A model generated the notes under the pieces. It did not search any database and had not been told where the DNA came from. It was given only the letters and a program-made list of their open reading frames with translations. This document shows positions 1-7,903 of a DNA stretch of 53,877 nucleotides, piece after piece. The DNA lies in contig JAEYNP010000151.1 in the NCBI GenBank assembly GCA_023412495.1, positions 1-53,877 of the forward strand. Direction: 5' to 3'. Position 1 is the first letter of the stretch, and each line of letters starts with the position of its first letter. The DNA comes from Pseudomonadota bacterium. Lineage in GTDB: Bacteria > Desulfobacterota > Desulfobulbia > Desulfobulbales > Desulfocapsaceae. The position numbers were made by a program, and so were the translations under genes.

Positions 1-89
1 TTATGGGTAATGACCCTTTTGCGGTAGGTGAGAATCGCGTCCATGAGGAGTTCATGTAACAGACTCTTCGTATGAACGCACGCTTTTTT

Positions 90-242
90 TCAGGGATGAT
101 TAAAATGCCGGTGAACGGTTACGTTGAGACCCTCGAGACGGACTGCAGTTTTTTCGATCACCTCTTCGCTGGCCGAATCCGGGAAATTGTTTACTTCCTC
201 TTTGAGTTGGTTAACTTTTTCGTGAAAACGATCATTGCTCAT
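90..242 (-). CDS. small hypothetical protein, 50 aa
   Basis: A short frame opens with ATG at 242-240 behind a purine-rich ribosome binding site (AGGAAAGGGAAGG) and ends at TGA 92-90. The product begins MSNDRFHEKVNQLKEE, is charged and probably helical, and has no signal peptide or membrane segment. I do not recognise the family. The same frame stays open on the far side of the stop (KKACVHTKSLLHEL...) to the window edge, so the gene may be longer with a nonsense change, or two small genes may sit end to end. The strong ribosome binding site is the main support. Confidence 0.45.
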   Translation of the reverse strand: MSNDRFHEKVNQLKEEVNNFPDSASEEVIEKTAVRLEGLNVTVHRHFNHP

Positions 243-854
243 AATAGCCTTCCCTTTCCTGTATCGCTGTGAAAGTTATATCCTGAGAGCCGTCTGCGCG
301 TGGGTATTCAGCAGGGAGGCAACTCCCTTGAGCGCATTGATCCGGCATCATTGGCCGGGATAATCATTGGTGGCAGCTCCCTTAAGCTATAAGTCTTTTA
401 AGCTGAACAGCAACGATTGTCGTTCTAACATCGAATGTTAACTTTGAAACACAGCACAGAAGCGTTTCTTCGGCCTCCGGGACAGGGGGTGGCCCTCTCA
501 AAACATGGTATTGCTGGAGAGACATGAATCAACCAACTCGCCTGAGGCCACCACCAGTCTATCATTTTGCTCTGCTGCAGTACTGCAGCGATTCGATCCT
601 GCTGTTCAAGAAAACAGCCAAGGGAAATGGAGAGGAAGGTATTTACTTCTAGCCAGCCCTGCCGGTTGTTAAAATCATTTTTTATCCTCATGACAGGATG
701 TCGATCGGCAATCTTCCTTCGCGGAAGGAATGGGCACTCTCAGCGCGAACTGTTACGATCGTAAAAGATGGAACTGAAAGCATTAAGAATAACAGCGTCT
801 TCATTGTGACCGAGATGGGGAAGGGGAAAAGCGCAGCCAAGATAGGGGCCGAGC
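243..854. other. poorly coding stretch
   Basis: About 600 bases without a convincing gene. A minus-strand frame at 425-691 (88 codons, MRIKNDFNNRQGW...) is open, but its composition is rich in Trp, Cys and Pro towards the end and it resembles no family I know. The stretch fits the eroded, phage-scarred left end of the window. Confidence 0.3.
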
Positions 855-1031
855 ATGAAGAACGGGGGGTTCAAGACTGTTTGGTCAGGCGCTGGGTTGC
901 GACTGCAGCACCATCAAAGAGAAATCGGCAAATTACGTGACGGAAAGCCTAAGGGGATGGCCGAGGCCGCTAAAAAGACCGGCCTCAATGAACTATGCGC
1001 GGCTGCTCCTCAAAAACCTTCACCTCCATGA
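855..1031 (+). CDS. possible small protein, 58 aa
   Basis: An open frame from ATG 855 to TGA 1031 with AGGGG about eight bases upstream. The product (MKNGGFKTVWSGAG... ending APQKPSPP) has a protein-like middle, REIGKLRDGKPKGMAEAAKK, that could be a basic helix. It converges on the minus-strand gene ending at 1010 and overlaps its last codons by 22 bases. The family is not recognised. It may be a fragment of a larger lost gene, because the flanking region is degenerate. Confidence 0.25.
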   Translation: MKNGGFKTVWSGAGLRLQHHQREIGKLRDGKPKGMAEAAKKTGLNELCAAAPQKPSPP

Positions 1032-1330
1032 AACCCGGGTTCCATGTCAATCGGAGATAAATTCACGTTCAGTCCAATGCCTTGGTACTCGGCCTGACGA
1101 TAGGCCTTTGACCATTTCTCATCACAACTTAGCGGGGGCTCAGGTCGTTCAAAACAAGCCATTACTTCAATTTTCAGCCATCCCATTCGATTCAGGTAAC
1201 GAGTGGCTCTATCCTCCGCCTGTTCCGCAGAATCGGCAAAGACGAAAACATCGATAAGGGCCATTCCTCCAGGCTGGAGCCGGTTCCCCGGCGCTGCCAG
1301 GGAATCGATGATAAGAAGAAACAGCTTCAT
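1010..1330 (-). CDS. hypothetical protein, 106 aa
   Basis: The start is taken at ATG 1330 because AAGGAAAG lies just upstream; an in-frame ATG six codons earlier has no such site. The product (MKLFLLIIDSLAAPGNRL...) has a mixed alpha/beta look: a hydrophobic first strand, then ALIDVFVFADSAEQAEDRA, which resembles a strand followed by an amphipathic helix, then MGWLKIEVMACFERPEP. There is no clear signal peptide or membrane segment; the N-terminal hydrophobic run is short. The layout recalls small cytosolic proteins of unknown function and no catalytic motif is visible. It stands alone in a region of eroded frames. Confidence 0.55.
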   Translation of the reverse strand: MKLFLLIIDSLAAPGNRLQPGGMALIDVFVFADSAEQAEDRATRYLNRMGWLKIEVMACFERPEPPLSCDEKWSKAYRQAEYQGIGLNVNLSPIDMEPGFHGGEGF

Positions 1331-2016
1331 TTTTCTTTCCTTCAGCAAAGAAACACTTCCGCTCCTGCCAGTGGAACCGCTCCGTCAGCAGAATATCGTC
1401 AGCGTGCTCGATCCTAGCAGAAGCCCAGGCGGTTGTAAATGTTTTCAAGATAATGACTTGAAGAATAGGAAATAAGGCTTAGCTGCTCAATTGTACGACA
1501 GCTATTGCAGTCACAGAATGTTAGGTGTTTGCCTGAACATTATTTACCATCTCCGCCCAATACTCCATTTCGACAGGATAAACGAAAAATCGTGGTGTTA
1601 AAAAATGGTAAATACTATCGGCATTATATTACTGTCAGTAGCAAAGGATTTGTACACTGGCACGAGACTTGCCGCCTTAATTAGACAATGGATCGAGGAG
1701 GGAAAAATGAAGTCGGATTGGGAGATTTTCAATGTCCAGATGAGCTAAATACAAAATACCCGCAATCCATGAAAACTGATTTTGATTTGAATGGCCGTCT
1801 GTTATTGAAAAATTCTCATTGTTGACTATGACAGTGGTTTACAAAATCAATTTTTCGCCATACAATCCTAACATATTATCGCTTTTTGCGAGGTAACTGC
1901 TGAAAAACATTTTTACCCAGTTCTCGCCCGATGTCGTCAGGCAAGCATGCCCCATCCGTCTTTCTCACTGATCAGCCACGCAATTGAGCGCAAGATTGCA
2001 CATTGAGGGAATGAAT
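1331..2016. other. intergenic region with an orphan open frame
   Basis: Nearly 700 bases with no supported gene. A plus-strand frame is open from 1469 to TAG 1684 (71 codons) without ATG. Its end reads like protein (KNGKYYRHYITVSSKGFVHW), so it may be the tail of a broken gene or a 30-residue frame from GTG 1595. At 1707-1748 a 13-codon frame follows GAGGAGGG. Nothing else stands out; the sequence turns AT-rich towards 1900. Confidence 0.25.
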
Positions 2017-2910
2017 ATGACCGAGGAATTGGAGCAAAAAGTTGATCTAATGAAGCGGGAGATAGATGCTTTACAGATTGCCATTACTGGACAAACAAAG
2101 CCTTGGTATCGTAATGTCTCAACTCTATTGTCTATAATGGCACTTCTATTTTCTTTTGGCACTACATTTGTATCCTATCATAGAACTGCTGTTCAAGACA
2201 TCCAGAATGCGCGTCAAGAACTAAGAGGCTTGCTGCAAAGGCTAGCTGCCCTACCTAAGGAAAATGTGGAAATTCAAAAAAAATATGCTGATGACCCAGC
2301 TTCAATGCTTGTTGTTAGTGGATTCATAAATCAGGAAAACGCACTGTTAGCTAAGCAGGCGGCAGAACTAACGAAAAACCTGCCAAGCGATTTGGTAAGT
2401 GGTACGGAGTTTTATGCGATTGCTATCGCTCTACAGAATTCATATGACTTGTCGGGAACGGAGGAATTCCTGAAATCCTCAGCCGCTACCGCAGAAAAAA
2501 CAAAAGATTTCAATGTAGAAATCGCAGCGTTACGCTCGGGCGCCAATTTGCAGTTTGTTAAAGGACGACCTGAGGCAGGCCGAATCGATTACCAGAAAGC
2601 AATGAACATTTTCTCGAAGTATCCTGATTATGATCCTTTCACGAAAACAAACACAAACGTATTGACTGAGTTGGCATGGGCCTACTCGGAGTTTAGTGGT
2701 GGTTCAATTTCTTTTGCTCGCCAACATATCGAAAACGCAGAGACATTATTGAAAGATTTGCCAAACAGTCCAGGGGCTGACATACTCAGAGGGCAGGTCT
2801 CACAAGCAATCGCGGTGATTTCCAACGGTCAGACTATTACAACTACTACTAAGCTAGGTATTGCACCTCTGCCCGGAGCAACTGCTCCATTGCCCCAAAA
2901 GCCGGATTAA
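2017..2910 (+). CDS. membrane-anchored protein of unknown function, 297 aa
   Basis: The start is set at ATG 2017 because GAGGGA ends six bases before it; ATG 2011 and an upstream TTG fit worse. Layout: a charged N-terminal helix (TEELEQKVDLMKREIDAL, about residues 2-20), one membrane segment near residues 38-55 (STLLSIMALLFSFGTTF), then a long helical domain with repeat-like helix pairs (LAKQAAELTKNL; EFYAIAIALQNSYD; GRIDYQKAMNIFSKYPDYD) suggesting a degenerate TPR-like fold, and a Thr/Pro-rich tail (TITTTTK, APLPGATAPLPQ). No enzyme motif is seen. It is monocistronic and lower in GC than the core genes, which together with the nearby phage debris hints at acquired DNA. Confidence 0.7.
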   Translation: MTEELEQKVDLMKREIDALQIAITGQTKPWYRNVSTLLSIMALLFSFGTTFVSYHRTAVQDIQNARQELRGLLQRLAALPKENVEIQKKYADDPASMLVVSGFINQENALLAKQAAELTKNLPSDLVSGTEFYAIAIALQNSYDLSGTEEFLKSSAATAEKTKDFNVEIAALRSGANLQFVKGRPEAGRIDYQKAMNIFSKYPDYDPFTKTNTNVLTELAWAYSEFSGGSISFARQHIENAETLLKDLPNSPGADILRGQVSQAIAVISNGQTITTTTKLGIAPLPGATAPLPQKPD

Positions 2911-3031
2911 TCAACAGAAAAACCTTCATATTTGCTATAATATCTGCCGAAAATGGCCTAGCTATAGTTTTCCCTCAACTATCCACTTCGATGCTCTTAA
3001 TCGAAACCCTCATTAAAGCCAGAACACCGCT

Positions 3032-3150
3032 CCTAGACGGGGAGAATAATCTACCCCAACGGCGGCCTGCTCCTTGTGTTAATGGCAATCTTTGCGATGC
3101 TTGGTCTGCCCATCTCAATTTTCCTCTTGACTGTTTTCCAGATATTTTAG
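3032..3150 (+). pseudogene. hydrophobic fragment, possible transporter 5' end
   Basis: The frame after TAG 3029-3031 reads IIYPNGGLLLVLMAIFAMLG and continues hydrophobic to TAG 3148-3150. A GGGGAG sits just before an ATA codon where an ATG would be expected; the first real ATG is at 3082. The single membrane-like segment with Gly-Leu-Pro-Ile recalls the first helix of TRAP DctM-type permeases, but this is only a resemblance. It overlaps by four bases the tail of the oppositely oriented terminase remnant. Confidence 0.15.
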
Positions 3151-3630
3151 GTCAGCATCTCGGCGGCAATAAGCTCGAGTACGGCACAGTCCCCGTAGTG
3201 ATTTGCCTTGCCATTAACAGCATTGCCAGAGTCTGCGTCTGTCGACGTACTCCGCGCACATGTGACGGGCATAATCTTCGGTCGTGCCTACATGAAGATG
3301 GTAGGCGCCGGGATCCTCCGGCTTGAGCCTAAGCTTACCAGCGAGCTGATCCCTGTAGAAGTGCGAGTCACAAACCTATAGCTCAAGCCCGCCTGGGATC
3401 GGGATCTTTGTACCTGGATAATGATCGATGATCGACTTTGACTTCGGGCTGTTCTTGCGGCCTGAGGCGCCCTTGTAGGCGATGACCCGGCCCGGATGGC
3501 GGCGGACCCAGTCGTACACAAACGTTGCCGTAGGCTTCGAGTTTCCTCGACGCGACGATGAAGTGATCCAGCCACCGACAGGGGAAGAGGTAAAGCCATC
3601 TTGCAATGCGACGACCAGTACATTTTGTTC
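3147..3630 (-). pseudogene. phage terminase large subunit (GpA-like) C-terminal remnant
   Basis: Read on the minus strand, the frame below about 3606 gives FVYDWVRRHPGRVIAYKGAS, typical of the part of GpA-type terminases where a nuclease-domain strand is followed by 'KGASGR'. An amber codon (TAG 3378-3376) interrupts it after GGLEL. The same frame then continues with SHFYRDQLAGKL, GAYHLHVG, EDYARHMCAEYVDRRRLW, all typical of the family's tail. A further frame change leads to NHYGDCAVLELIAAEML and a stop at 3147. At least one nonsense codon and one frameshift make it non-functional; the N-terminal ATPase domain is absent. It is debris of a tailed phage next to the tRNA. Confidence 0.75.
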
Positions 3631-3708
3631 CGCTTAATGGATGCGGAGAAAACGACAATGCCGCTGATAACAGTTGGTAACACTATCATCAACGGCATCC
3701 TTCGTAAG

Positions 3709-3785
3709 TGGTCGGGAAGAGAGGATTTGAACCTCCGACCCCAGCGTCCCGAACGCTGTGCTCTACCAGACTGAGCCACTTCCCG
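3709..3785 (-). tRNA. tRNA-Pro (anticodon CGG), CCA encoded
   Basis: The minus strand from 3785 folds as a full cloverleaf. The acceptor strand CGGGAAG pairs with CTTCCCG, followed by A and an encoded CCA. The anticodon stem CAGCG/CGCTG encloses the loop TTCGGGA, giving anticodon CGG. The T-arm carries GGTTCAAATCC. It appears intact. Phage remnants lie on both sides, so it or its surroundings probably served as a phage integration site. Confidence 0.97.
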
Positions 3786-3878
3786 GTATTTGATTATACT
3801 ACCTTTTGTTGCCCCTTTCTGCACCTCCTCTCGGATAGGTGCAGTGATCTGCAGGATCGGCAGTTTTTCGATGGCTGA

Positions 3879-3985
3879 CTATCTGACATCGTCCATCGCG
3901 TGCGCGTAATGCTGTAACATAGTCCGCACTTCATGTCCAGCCATTTCTTTGCTGGGATTGAACTGCGGAAGGAAAATCCTCAAGA
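3879..3985 (-). pseudogene. tyrosine integrase C-terminal remnant
   Basis: The minus strand reads LPQFNPSKEMAGHEVRTMLQ followed by HYAHAMDDVR and TAG at 3881-3879. This is the end of a phage-type tyrosine recombinase: GHxxxxxTxxxYxH with the nucleophilic tyrosine in 'QHYAHA' (first Tyr). Everything upstream is missing, replaced by the oxidoreductase gene that ends at 3980. It lies about 90 bases from the tRNA-Pro gene, which supports a lost integrated element. Confidence 0.65.
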
Positions 3986-4996
3986 TCGCCTCTTTATTGT
4001 AGTCGCAGCGGGTGTCTTTGACAAGTCTTGGACATCGACCCACTTGCCGGATTCGGCCGAGAGGCGGCAGGCGTGGCAGACTTGCACGGCGGCGAGGCCT
4101 TCTTCGCCGGGGACGGGGTTGCTGCCCTTGCCGGTGAGGAAGGCGTGCCAGTCCTCGAGGAGGGGCAGGATGGTCGGGGCGGGCGGGGCGACGGGCAGCG
4201 GGATGATTCGGGCGCCTTCGATCTTTTCCAGGATGCCGTGGATCTGATCGCCCTGGAGTTGGCCCAGTTCGCAGGCGAACTCGTAGCGGCCCGCCCGGGC
4301 CGGGCTGACCTTGCCGGTGTCGATCAGGCCCAGGCTGCCGTCGCTCATTTCCAGTTCGGCGACCAGCAAGTCCTCCAGGCGGGGGTTGAAGATCTTGCGG
4401 GCGGATGCCCGGATTTTCGCGATCTCATCCCCGGTGATGAAGCGCAGGGCGTCGAAGAGATGGACCGCGGTGTGGAAGATCACGCCGCCGCCGGCGATCT
4501 CCGGCTGCTCGAGCCACGGCAGGGTGGACGGTTCGAGTCGATGGCTGGCGGAAAAGGAAAAGAGCCGGCCCATGGCCGGCAGATGTATTCGCAGGCTTCT
4601 GATGACGGTGTTGTACCGCAGGGTCTGGGCAACGGTGAGGGGGATTCCGCCTTTTGTGCAGGCCGCGACGATCGCCCGGGCCGAGGTGAAATCCGTAGCC
4701 AGGGGCTTTTCCATGAGGAGCGCCTTGCGATGCAGGGCGCAGGCTTCGGCGATTTCCAGATTCAGGTTGGGGGTGACGGCGCTGATCACCGCCTCGACCT
4801 CGGGTGAGGCAATCAAGTCCCGCCAGTCGCGGAAGAGTTTCGCCTGCCACCGACCGGCCTGCTCTTGCGCTTCCGGCGAACGCCTGCTGATCGCCGTCAG
4901 GCGGAAGCGGTCGCGCAGGTCCGTGACCAGATGCTGGGCATAACGGCTGCCGTGTTTCCCCGTGCCGATGATTCCTACCTTTACCTGGTTTTGCAT
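3980..4996 (-). CDS. Gfo/Idh/MocA-family oxidoreductase
   Basis: The protein (338 aa from ATG 4996) is a probable NAD(P)-dependent sugar or polyol dehydrogenase or related enzyme of the Gfo/Idh/MocA family, cytosolic. The N-terminal Rossmann fold shows KVGIIGTGKHG; the family signature EKP appears as LLMEKPLATD near residue 105, providing the conserved lysine; the C-terminal mixed-sheet domain follows (AGGGVIFHTAVHLFDAL with the conserved acidic/His region). ATG 5032 would add 12 residues unlike the family start, so 4996 is preferred although neither has a strong ribosome binding site. Substrate cannot be read from sequence. The next upstream gene on the same strand is a riboswitch-led small frame 325 bases away. 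Confidence 0.85.
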   Translation of the reverse strand: MQNQVKVGIIGTGKHGSRYAQHLVTDLRDRFRLTAISRRSPEAQEQAGRWQAKLFRDWRDLIASPEVEAVISAVTPNLNLEIAEACALHRKALLMEKPLATDFTSARAIVAACTKGGIPLTVAQTLRYNTVIRSLRIHLPAMGRLFSFSASHRLEPSTLPWLEQPEIAGGGVIFHTAVHLFDALRFITGDEIAKIRASARKIFNPRLEDLLVAELEMSDGSLGLIDTGKVSPARAGRYEFACELGQLQGDQIHGILEKIEGARIIPLPVAPPAPTILPLLEDWHAFLTGKGSNPVPGEEGLAAVQVCHACRLSAESGKWVDVQDLSKTPAATTIKRRS

Positions 4997-5117
4997 TTTC
5001 CAATCCCGGTGCCGATTTTTGGCTGGAAACATCTACTCTTTCGATCATTTTTAAGATCAACAGCCCTGCCGGTCAACGGCTCCGGCGGGGCGGGCAGGGG
5101 TTCGCCTGAACTTCTCA

Positions 5118-5203
5118 TGAACATTGTGCCGATTTCCAGAAATTTGTTTAGATTCCATCGCGTAAACTCGATTAATCTTATTTGAAATCGTACACAATGT
5201 TCA
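5118..5203. promoter_or_regulatory. separated inverted repeat upstream of the oxidoreductase gene
   Basis: TGAACATTGTG at 5118-5128 and its exact reverse complement CACAATGTTCA at 5193-5203 flank 64 bases. The nearer arm lies about 120 bases upstream of ATG 4996. Two perfect 11-base copies in opposite orientation could be paired operator half-sites for a looping or tandem-binding regulator; no matching regulator is adjacent. Confidence 0.35.
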
Positions 5204-5321
5204 CCAGAGGCCAGCCGATCTCACCGCGTCTGCAGCGTTGCAAAGCTTGTGCATAGGTCAACTATGGCACCAAACTTTGCGCCTTGCATACACGGCAACC
5301 TCGGCTGGTGAGAAATCCGGG

Positions 5322-5465
5322 CTAGCGGCGCTTCTTCGCGGCCTCCGGCAGGCAGGCCTCAGGTCTCAGCAACTTCGCCCACTGCCGGAGGACCGCCTGG
5401 AAGGCATCCCAGTCCTTCACGCCGAAGAGGGTCTGTTTCGCATACGCCAGTTCTTTTCTGTCCAT
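5322..5465 (-). CDS. 47-aa protein downstream of a cobalamin riboswitch
   Basis: The frame starts at ATG 5465 with GGAGG ten bases upstream and ends at TAG 5322. The product (MDRKELAYAKQTLFGVKDWD... ending EAAKKRR) is a small, probably helical, basic cytosolic protein with two Trp residues (DWDAF, RQWAKLL). No family is recognised. It is the first frame after the cobalamin riboswitch and hairpin terminator at 5519-5785, so its transcription should fall when cobalamin is plentiful. It could be a real small protein linked to B12 status, or the relic of a replaced target gene. Confidence 0.6.
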   Translation of the reverse strand: MDRKELAYAKQTLFGVKDWDAFQAVLRQWAKLLRPEACLPEAAKKRR

Positions 5466-5518
5466 CGTTCATCCTCCATGTTCAGGAAAGCATGCAGTCC
5501 GGCGGCACGAATAAACGA

Positions 5519-5553
5519 GGCCCCCGGACCACATGCTGGTTGGTCCGGGGGCC
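5519..5553 (-). terminator. hairpin terminator, expression platform of the cobalamin riboswitch
   Basis: GGCCCCCGGACC at 5519-5530 and GGTCCGGGGGCC at 5542-5553 form a perfect 12-base-pair stem with an 11-base loop. On the minus strand it is followed by CTCGTTTATT, a weak U-tract. It sits between the riboswitch aptamer and the 47-codon frame, where a transcription-terminating expression platform would be expected. Confidence 0.7.
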
Positions 5554-5610
5554 CTGATTTCACCACAGACGGTTTGCTTCCTCCCTGATCCGCGGGGAGA
5601 ACGGCGATTA

Positions 5611-5785
5611 AGGTCAGGGCAGGTATTCTGACTTCCGGATCGACCTACTCGCCGCCCCTTCTCAAATCCTTGAGGATTCAATGGCAACGCGACTTTCGTC
5701 CCCGGTTACAGCGGCGGGCCCGTCCCGGATTCGCACCGGGTTCCCTTGGCGTCCCGAAGGACACCCTGACAGGTAAAGGTTTAGC
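5611..5785 (-). promoter_or_regulatory. cobalamin (B12) riboswitch
   Basis: On the minus strand the aptamer core is recognisable: AAGGGAACCCGGTGCGAATC, then GGGACGGGCCCGCCGCTGTA (the B12-box region with CCGCTGTAAC), and the closing GAAGTCAGAATACCTGCC. The outer stem is GTCAGGG (5764-5770 complement) with CCCTGAC (5613-5619 complement). Such elements bind adenosylcobalamin and shut down expression. It lies 3' of hemC and reads away from it, towards the terminator at 5519-5553 and the 47-codon frame. Confidence 0.95.
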
Positions 5786-5865
5786 CGGAATTCGGCCGGT
5801 CGTCAAGGGTGGAAAGTTGGCTTCTTTGACGGCTCGCTGATTGCATGGCCCGCCTGCCCTGTTGC

Positions 5866-5890
5866 GGGCGAACACAAGGTTCGCCCCTAC
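5866..5890 (-). repeat. 25-base palindromic repeat, copy C
   Basis: On the minus strand GTAGGGGCGAAC, loop CTTGT, then GTTCGCCC: an 8-base-pair stem closing a CTTGT loop. The same repeat occurs at 7904-7928 and 36720-36744 with T-A instead of C-G next to the loop, a compensated pair. Confidence 0.8.
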
Positions 5891-5959
5891 GAGCTCACGC
5901 ATAAAATCCCAGCGCAGGCAGCCCTGGTTACCTGCATAATGACCTGATGTTTCGGACCT

Positions 5960-6886
5960 CTACGCCTGCTGCCGCCTGATCTGTTCGAGCATCTCGCGGC
6001 CGCCGTGGGCGAGGATGTATTCCCCGACATTCTCCCCCAGGGCCGCCGGGTTCCCGGCCGGGCCGCGCTCGGTGGTCCTGAGGATCGTCCCGCCGTCGAG
6101 GCTGGCGAGCCCGGCGGTGAGGACGATCTCCCCGCCTTCCAGATATGCATGGCCGAAGGCCGGGATGGAGCAGCCGCCTTCGAGCTTTTTCAGGAAGGCG
6201 CGTTCGGCGAGCAGGCAGGTCTCGCTCTGCTGATTATTGAGGCAGGCCCGGATCTTCGTCAACTTGTCGTGATCGAGGCTCGTCGCCGCCTCGATGGCGA
6301 TGCAGCCCTGGCCCACCGGCGGCACGAACTCCCGCTCGTCGAACTCCCCCACGATGAGGTTGTCGTAGTCCATACGCTTCACTCCTGCGTAGGCGAGCAT
6401 CAGCGCGTCGCAGACGCCCTCCTCCATCTTGCGGAGCCTCGTCTGCAGGTTGCCGCGCATCTCGACGATCTTCACATGGGGATAATAGTGGCGAAGGAAG
6501 GCCCGCCGCCGCACCGAGGAAGTCCCCACCACCAGCGGCCGGGAGGAATCGGCGATATCGACGCTCTTGTCGTGGCTGAGGAGGACATCGTTCACCTTCT
6601 CCCGCTCGGTGAAGGCGATCAGCGCAAAGCCCTCGGGCAGCTGGGACTGCATGTCCTTGGCGCTGTGGACGGCGATGTCGGTGGCCCCGGAAGCCAGCTG
6701 CTCCTCCAGTTCGGCGGTGAAGACCCCCTTGCTGCCGATCTTGGCGATGGAGGTGTCAAGTACCTTGTCGCCGATGGTCTCCATGGCGACTATCGAGGTC
6801 GCCATCCCGGCCTCGCCCAGTTTCCGGGCGACGGTCTCGGTCTGCCACATGGCCAGCTTACTTTTTCTTGATCCTATCGTTATCAT
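5960..6886 (-). CDS. hemC: hydroxymethylbilane synthase (porphobilinogen deaminase)
   Basis: This cytosolic enzyme polymerises four porphobilinogens into hydroxymethylbilane, the precursor of haem, sirohaem and cobalamin. At 308 aa it is of usual length. Visible motifs: GSRKSKLAMWQ at the N-terminus; DIAVHSAKD with the catalytic Asp (about residue 78); VGTSSVRRRAF and RGNLQTRL for binding the growing chain; and LEGGCSIPAFGHA with Cys239 that carries the dipyrromethane cofactor. The product feeds the sirohaem/cobalamin branch to which cbiK in this window also belongs. It is transcribed alone; the upstream 200 bases separate it from the divergent EEP-family gene. Confidence 0.97.
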   Translation of the reverse strand: MITIGSRKSKLAMWQTETVARKLGEAGMATSIVAMETIGDKVLDTSIAKIGSKGVFTAELEEQLASGATDIAVHSAKDMQSQLPEGFALIAFTEREKVNDVLLSHDKSVDIADSSRPLVVGTSSVRRRAFLRHYYPHVKIVEMRGNLQTRLRKMEEGVCDALMLAYAGVKRMDYDNLIVGEFDEREFVPPVGQGCIAIEAATSLDHDKLTKIRACLNNQQSETCLLAERAFLKKLEGGCSIPAFGHAYLEGGEIVLTAGLASLDGGTILRTTERGPAGNPAALGENVGEYILAHGGREMLEQIRRQQA

Positions 6887-7101
6887 ATCAGTATCTCATG
6901 AACGGTTGCATCTGAAGGTGATGATGATACGGCACACGGAGCCGTACCGGAAAAACGGCAAACGGACAAGGTATTTTCCGGTTTCGGGCAAAAGATTATT
7001 CTTCCTTCGCCAAGAAGCATTTAGCCCTTCGGCCCCGCATTTTCCCGGGATTTCTGCCGGCAGCCATTGCCACCGTCCCGCTAAACCGCTATCATACGAC
7101 C

Positions 7102-7842
7102 ATGCGATTACTAGTGTACAACATTCGATACGGCACCGGTCATAAAAACGGCTATCACCTCCCCCTGCCTTTCGCCGGCCTCTTCAAGCGGACCACGGTC
7201 AACCTGCAGCGGATCATCAACTTCATCGGCTCCGTCAACCCGGATATCGTGGCCCTTGTCGAGGTTGATTCCGGCTCCTACCGCAGCGGCCACTTCTGCC
7301 AGGCCCGGACCATCGCCGACCGGCTCGGCTACAACTACGTCATCGAGGGCAAGTACGGCGAAAAGTCCCTGGCCCACAAGCTGCCTATCCTCAAGCAACA
7401 GTGTAACGCGCTGCTCACCAAGCAGAACATCGTGGACTACCGTTTCCACTATTTCGAACAGGGCATGAAACGGCTGGTGATCCGGACCGATCTCCAGGCC
7501 ATCTCCGTCTTCATCGTCCACCTGTCACTCAAATACCGCCACCGGCAGAACCAGCTGGAACAGCTCCACTACCTGACCCAGTACACCGACAAGGAAGTTA
7601 TCATCGCCGGCGATTTCAATACCTTCTGGGGCAGCCGGGAGCTGAACCTCTTCCTCGCCGCAACCGGCCTCAAGAACGCCAACCTTATGAACGCGCCCTC
7701 CCATCCGAGCCACGCGCCGCACCGCCAGATCGATTTCGTCCTGCACAGCGCCGGGATCAAGATCGACAACTTCTACATCCCCGAGGTGCGCCTCTCGGAC
7801 CACTCGCCGCTGGTCTGCGACTTTTCCTGCGTGATGAGCTGA
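7102..7842 (+). CDS. endonuclease/exonuclease/phosphatase (EEP) family protein
   Basis: A 246-aa member of the EEP superfamily, metal-dependent phosphodiester or phosphomonoester hydrolases of the DNase I/AP-endonuclease fold. Motifs in order: LVYNIRYG (metal-binding Asn), IVALVEVD (metal-binding Glu), FIVHLSL (catalytic His), IIAGDFN (Asp and Asn), QIDFVL and LSDHSPLV (the terminal Asp-His pair). There is no signal peptide, so it is probably cytosolic, but the substrate (nucleic acid, lipid or sugar phosphate) cannot be told. ATG 7102 is taken because the family normally starts with this beta strand. It is divergent from hemC and followed by a repeat hairpin. Confidence 0.85.
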   Translation: MRLLVYNIRYGTGHKNGYHLPLPFAGLFKRTTVNLQRIINFIGSVNPDIVALVEVDSGSYRSGHFCQARTIADRLGYNYVIEGKYGEKSLAHKLPILKQQCNALLTKQNIVDYRFHYFEQGMKRLVIRTDLQAISVFIVHLSLKYRHRQNQLEQLHYLTQYTDKEVIIAGDFNTFWGSRELNLFLAATGLKNANLMNAPSHPSHAPHRQIDFVLHSAGIKIDNFYIPEVRLSDHSPLVCDFSCVMS

Positions 7843-7903
7843 TTTCCTGGCAGACAACCTCCGGGCGATCACAAGGATCGAACACATGCCGATCCGTCGG
7901 GAA

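Noticed and set aside
3288..3824. 178-codon minus-strand frame spanning the tRNA and terminase remnant
   Set aside because: It runs through the tRNA-Pro gene and is in the wrong frame for the terminase similarity.
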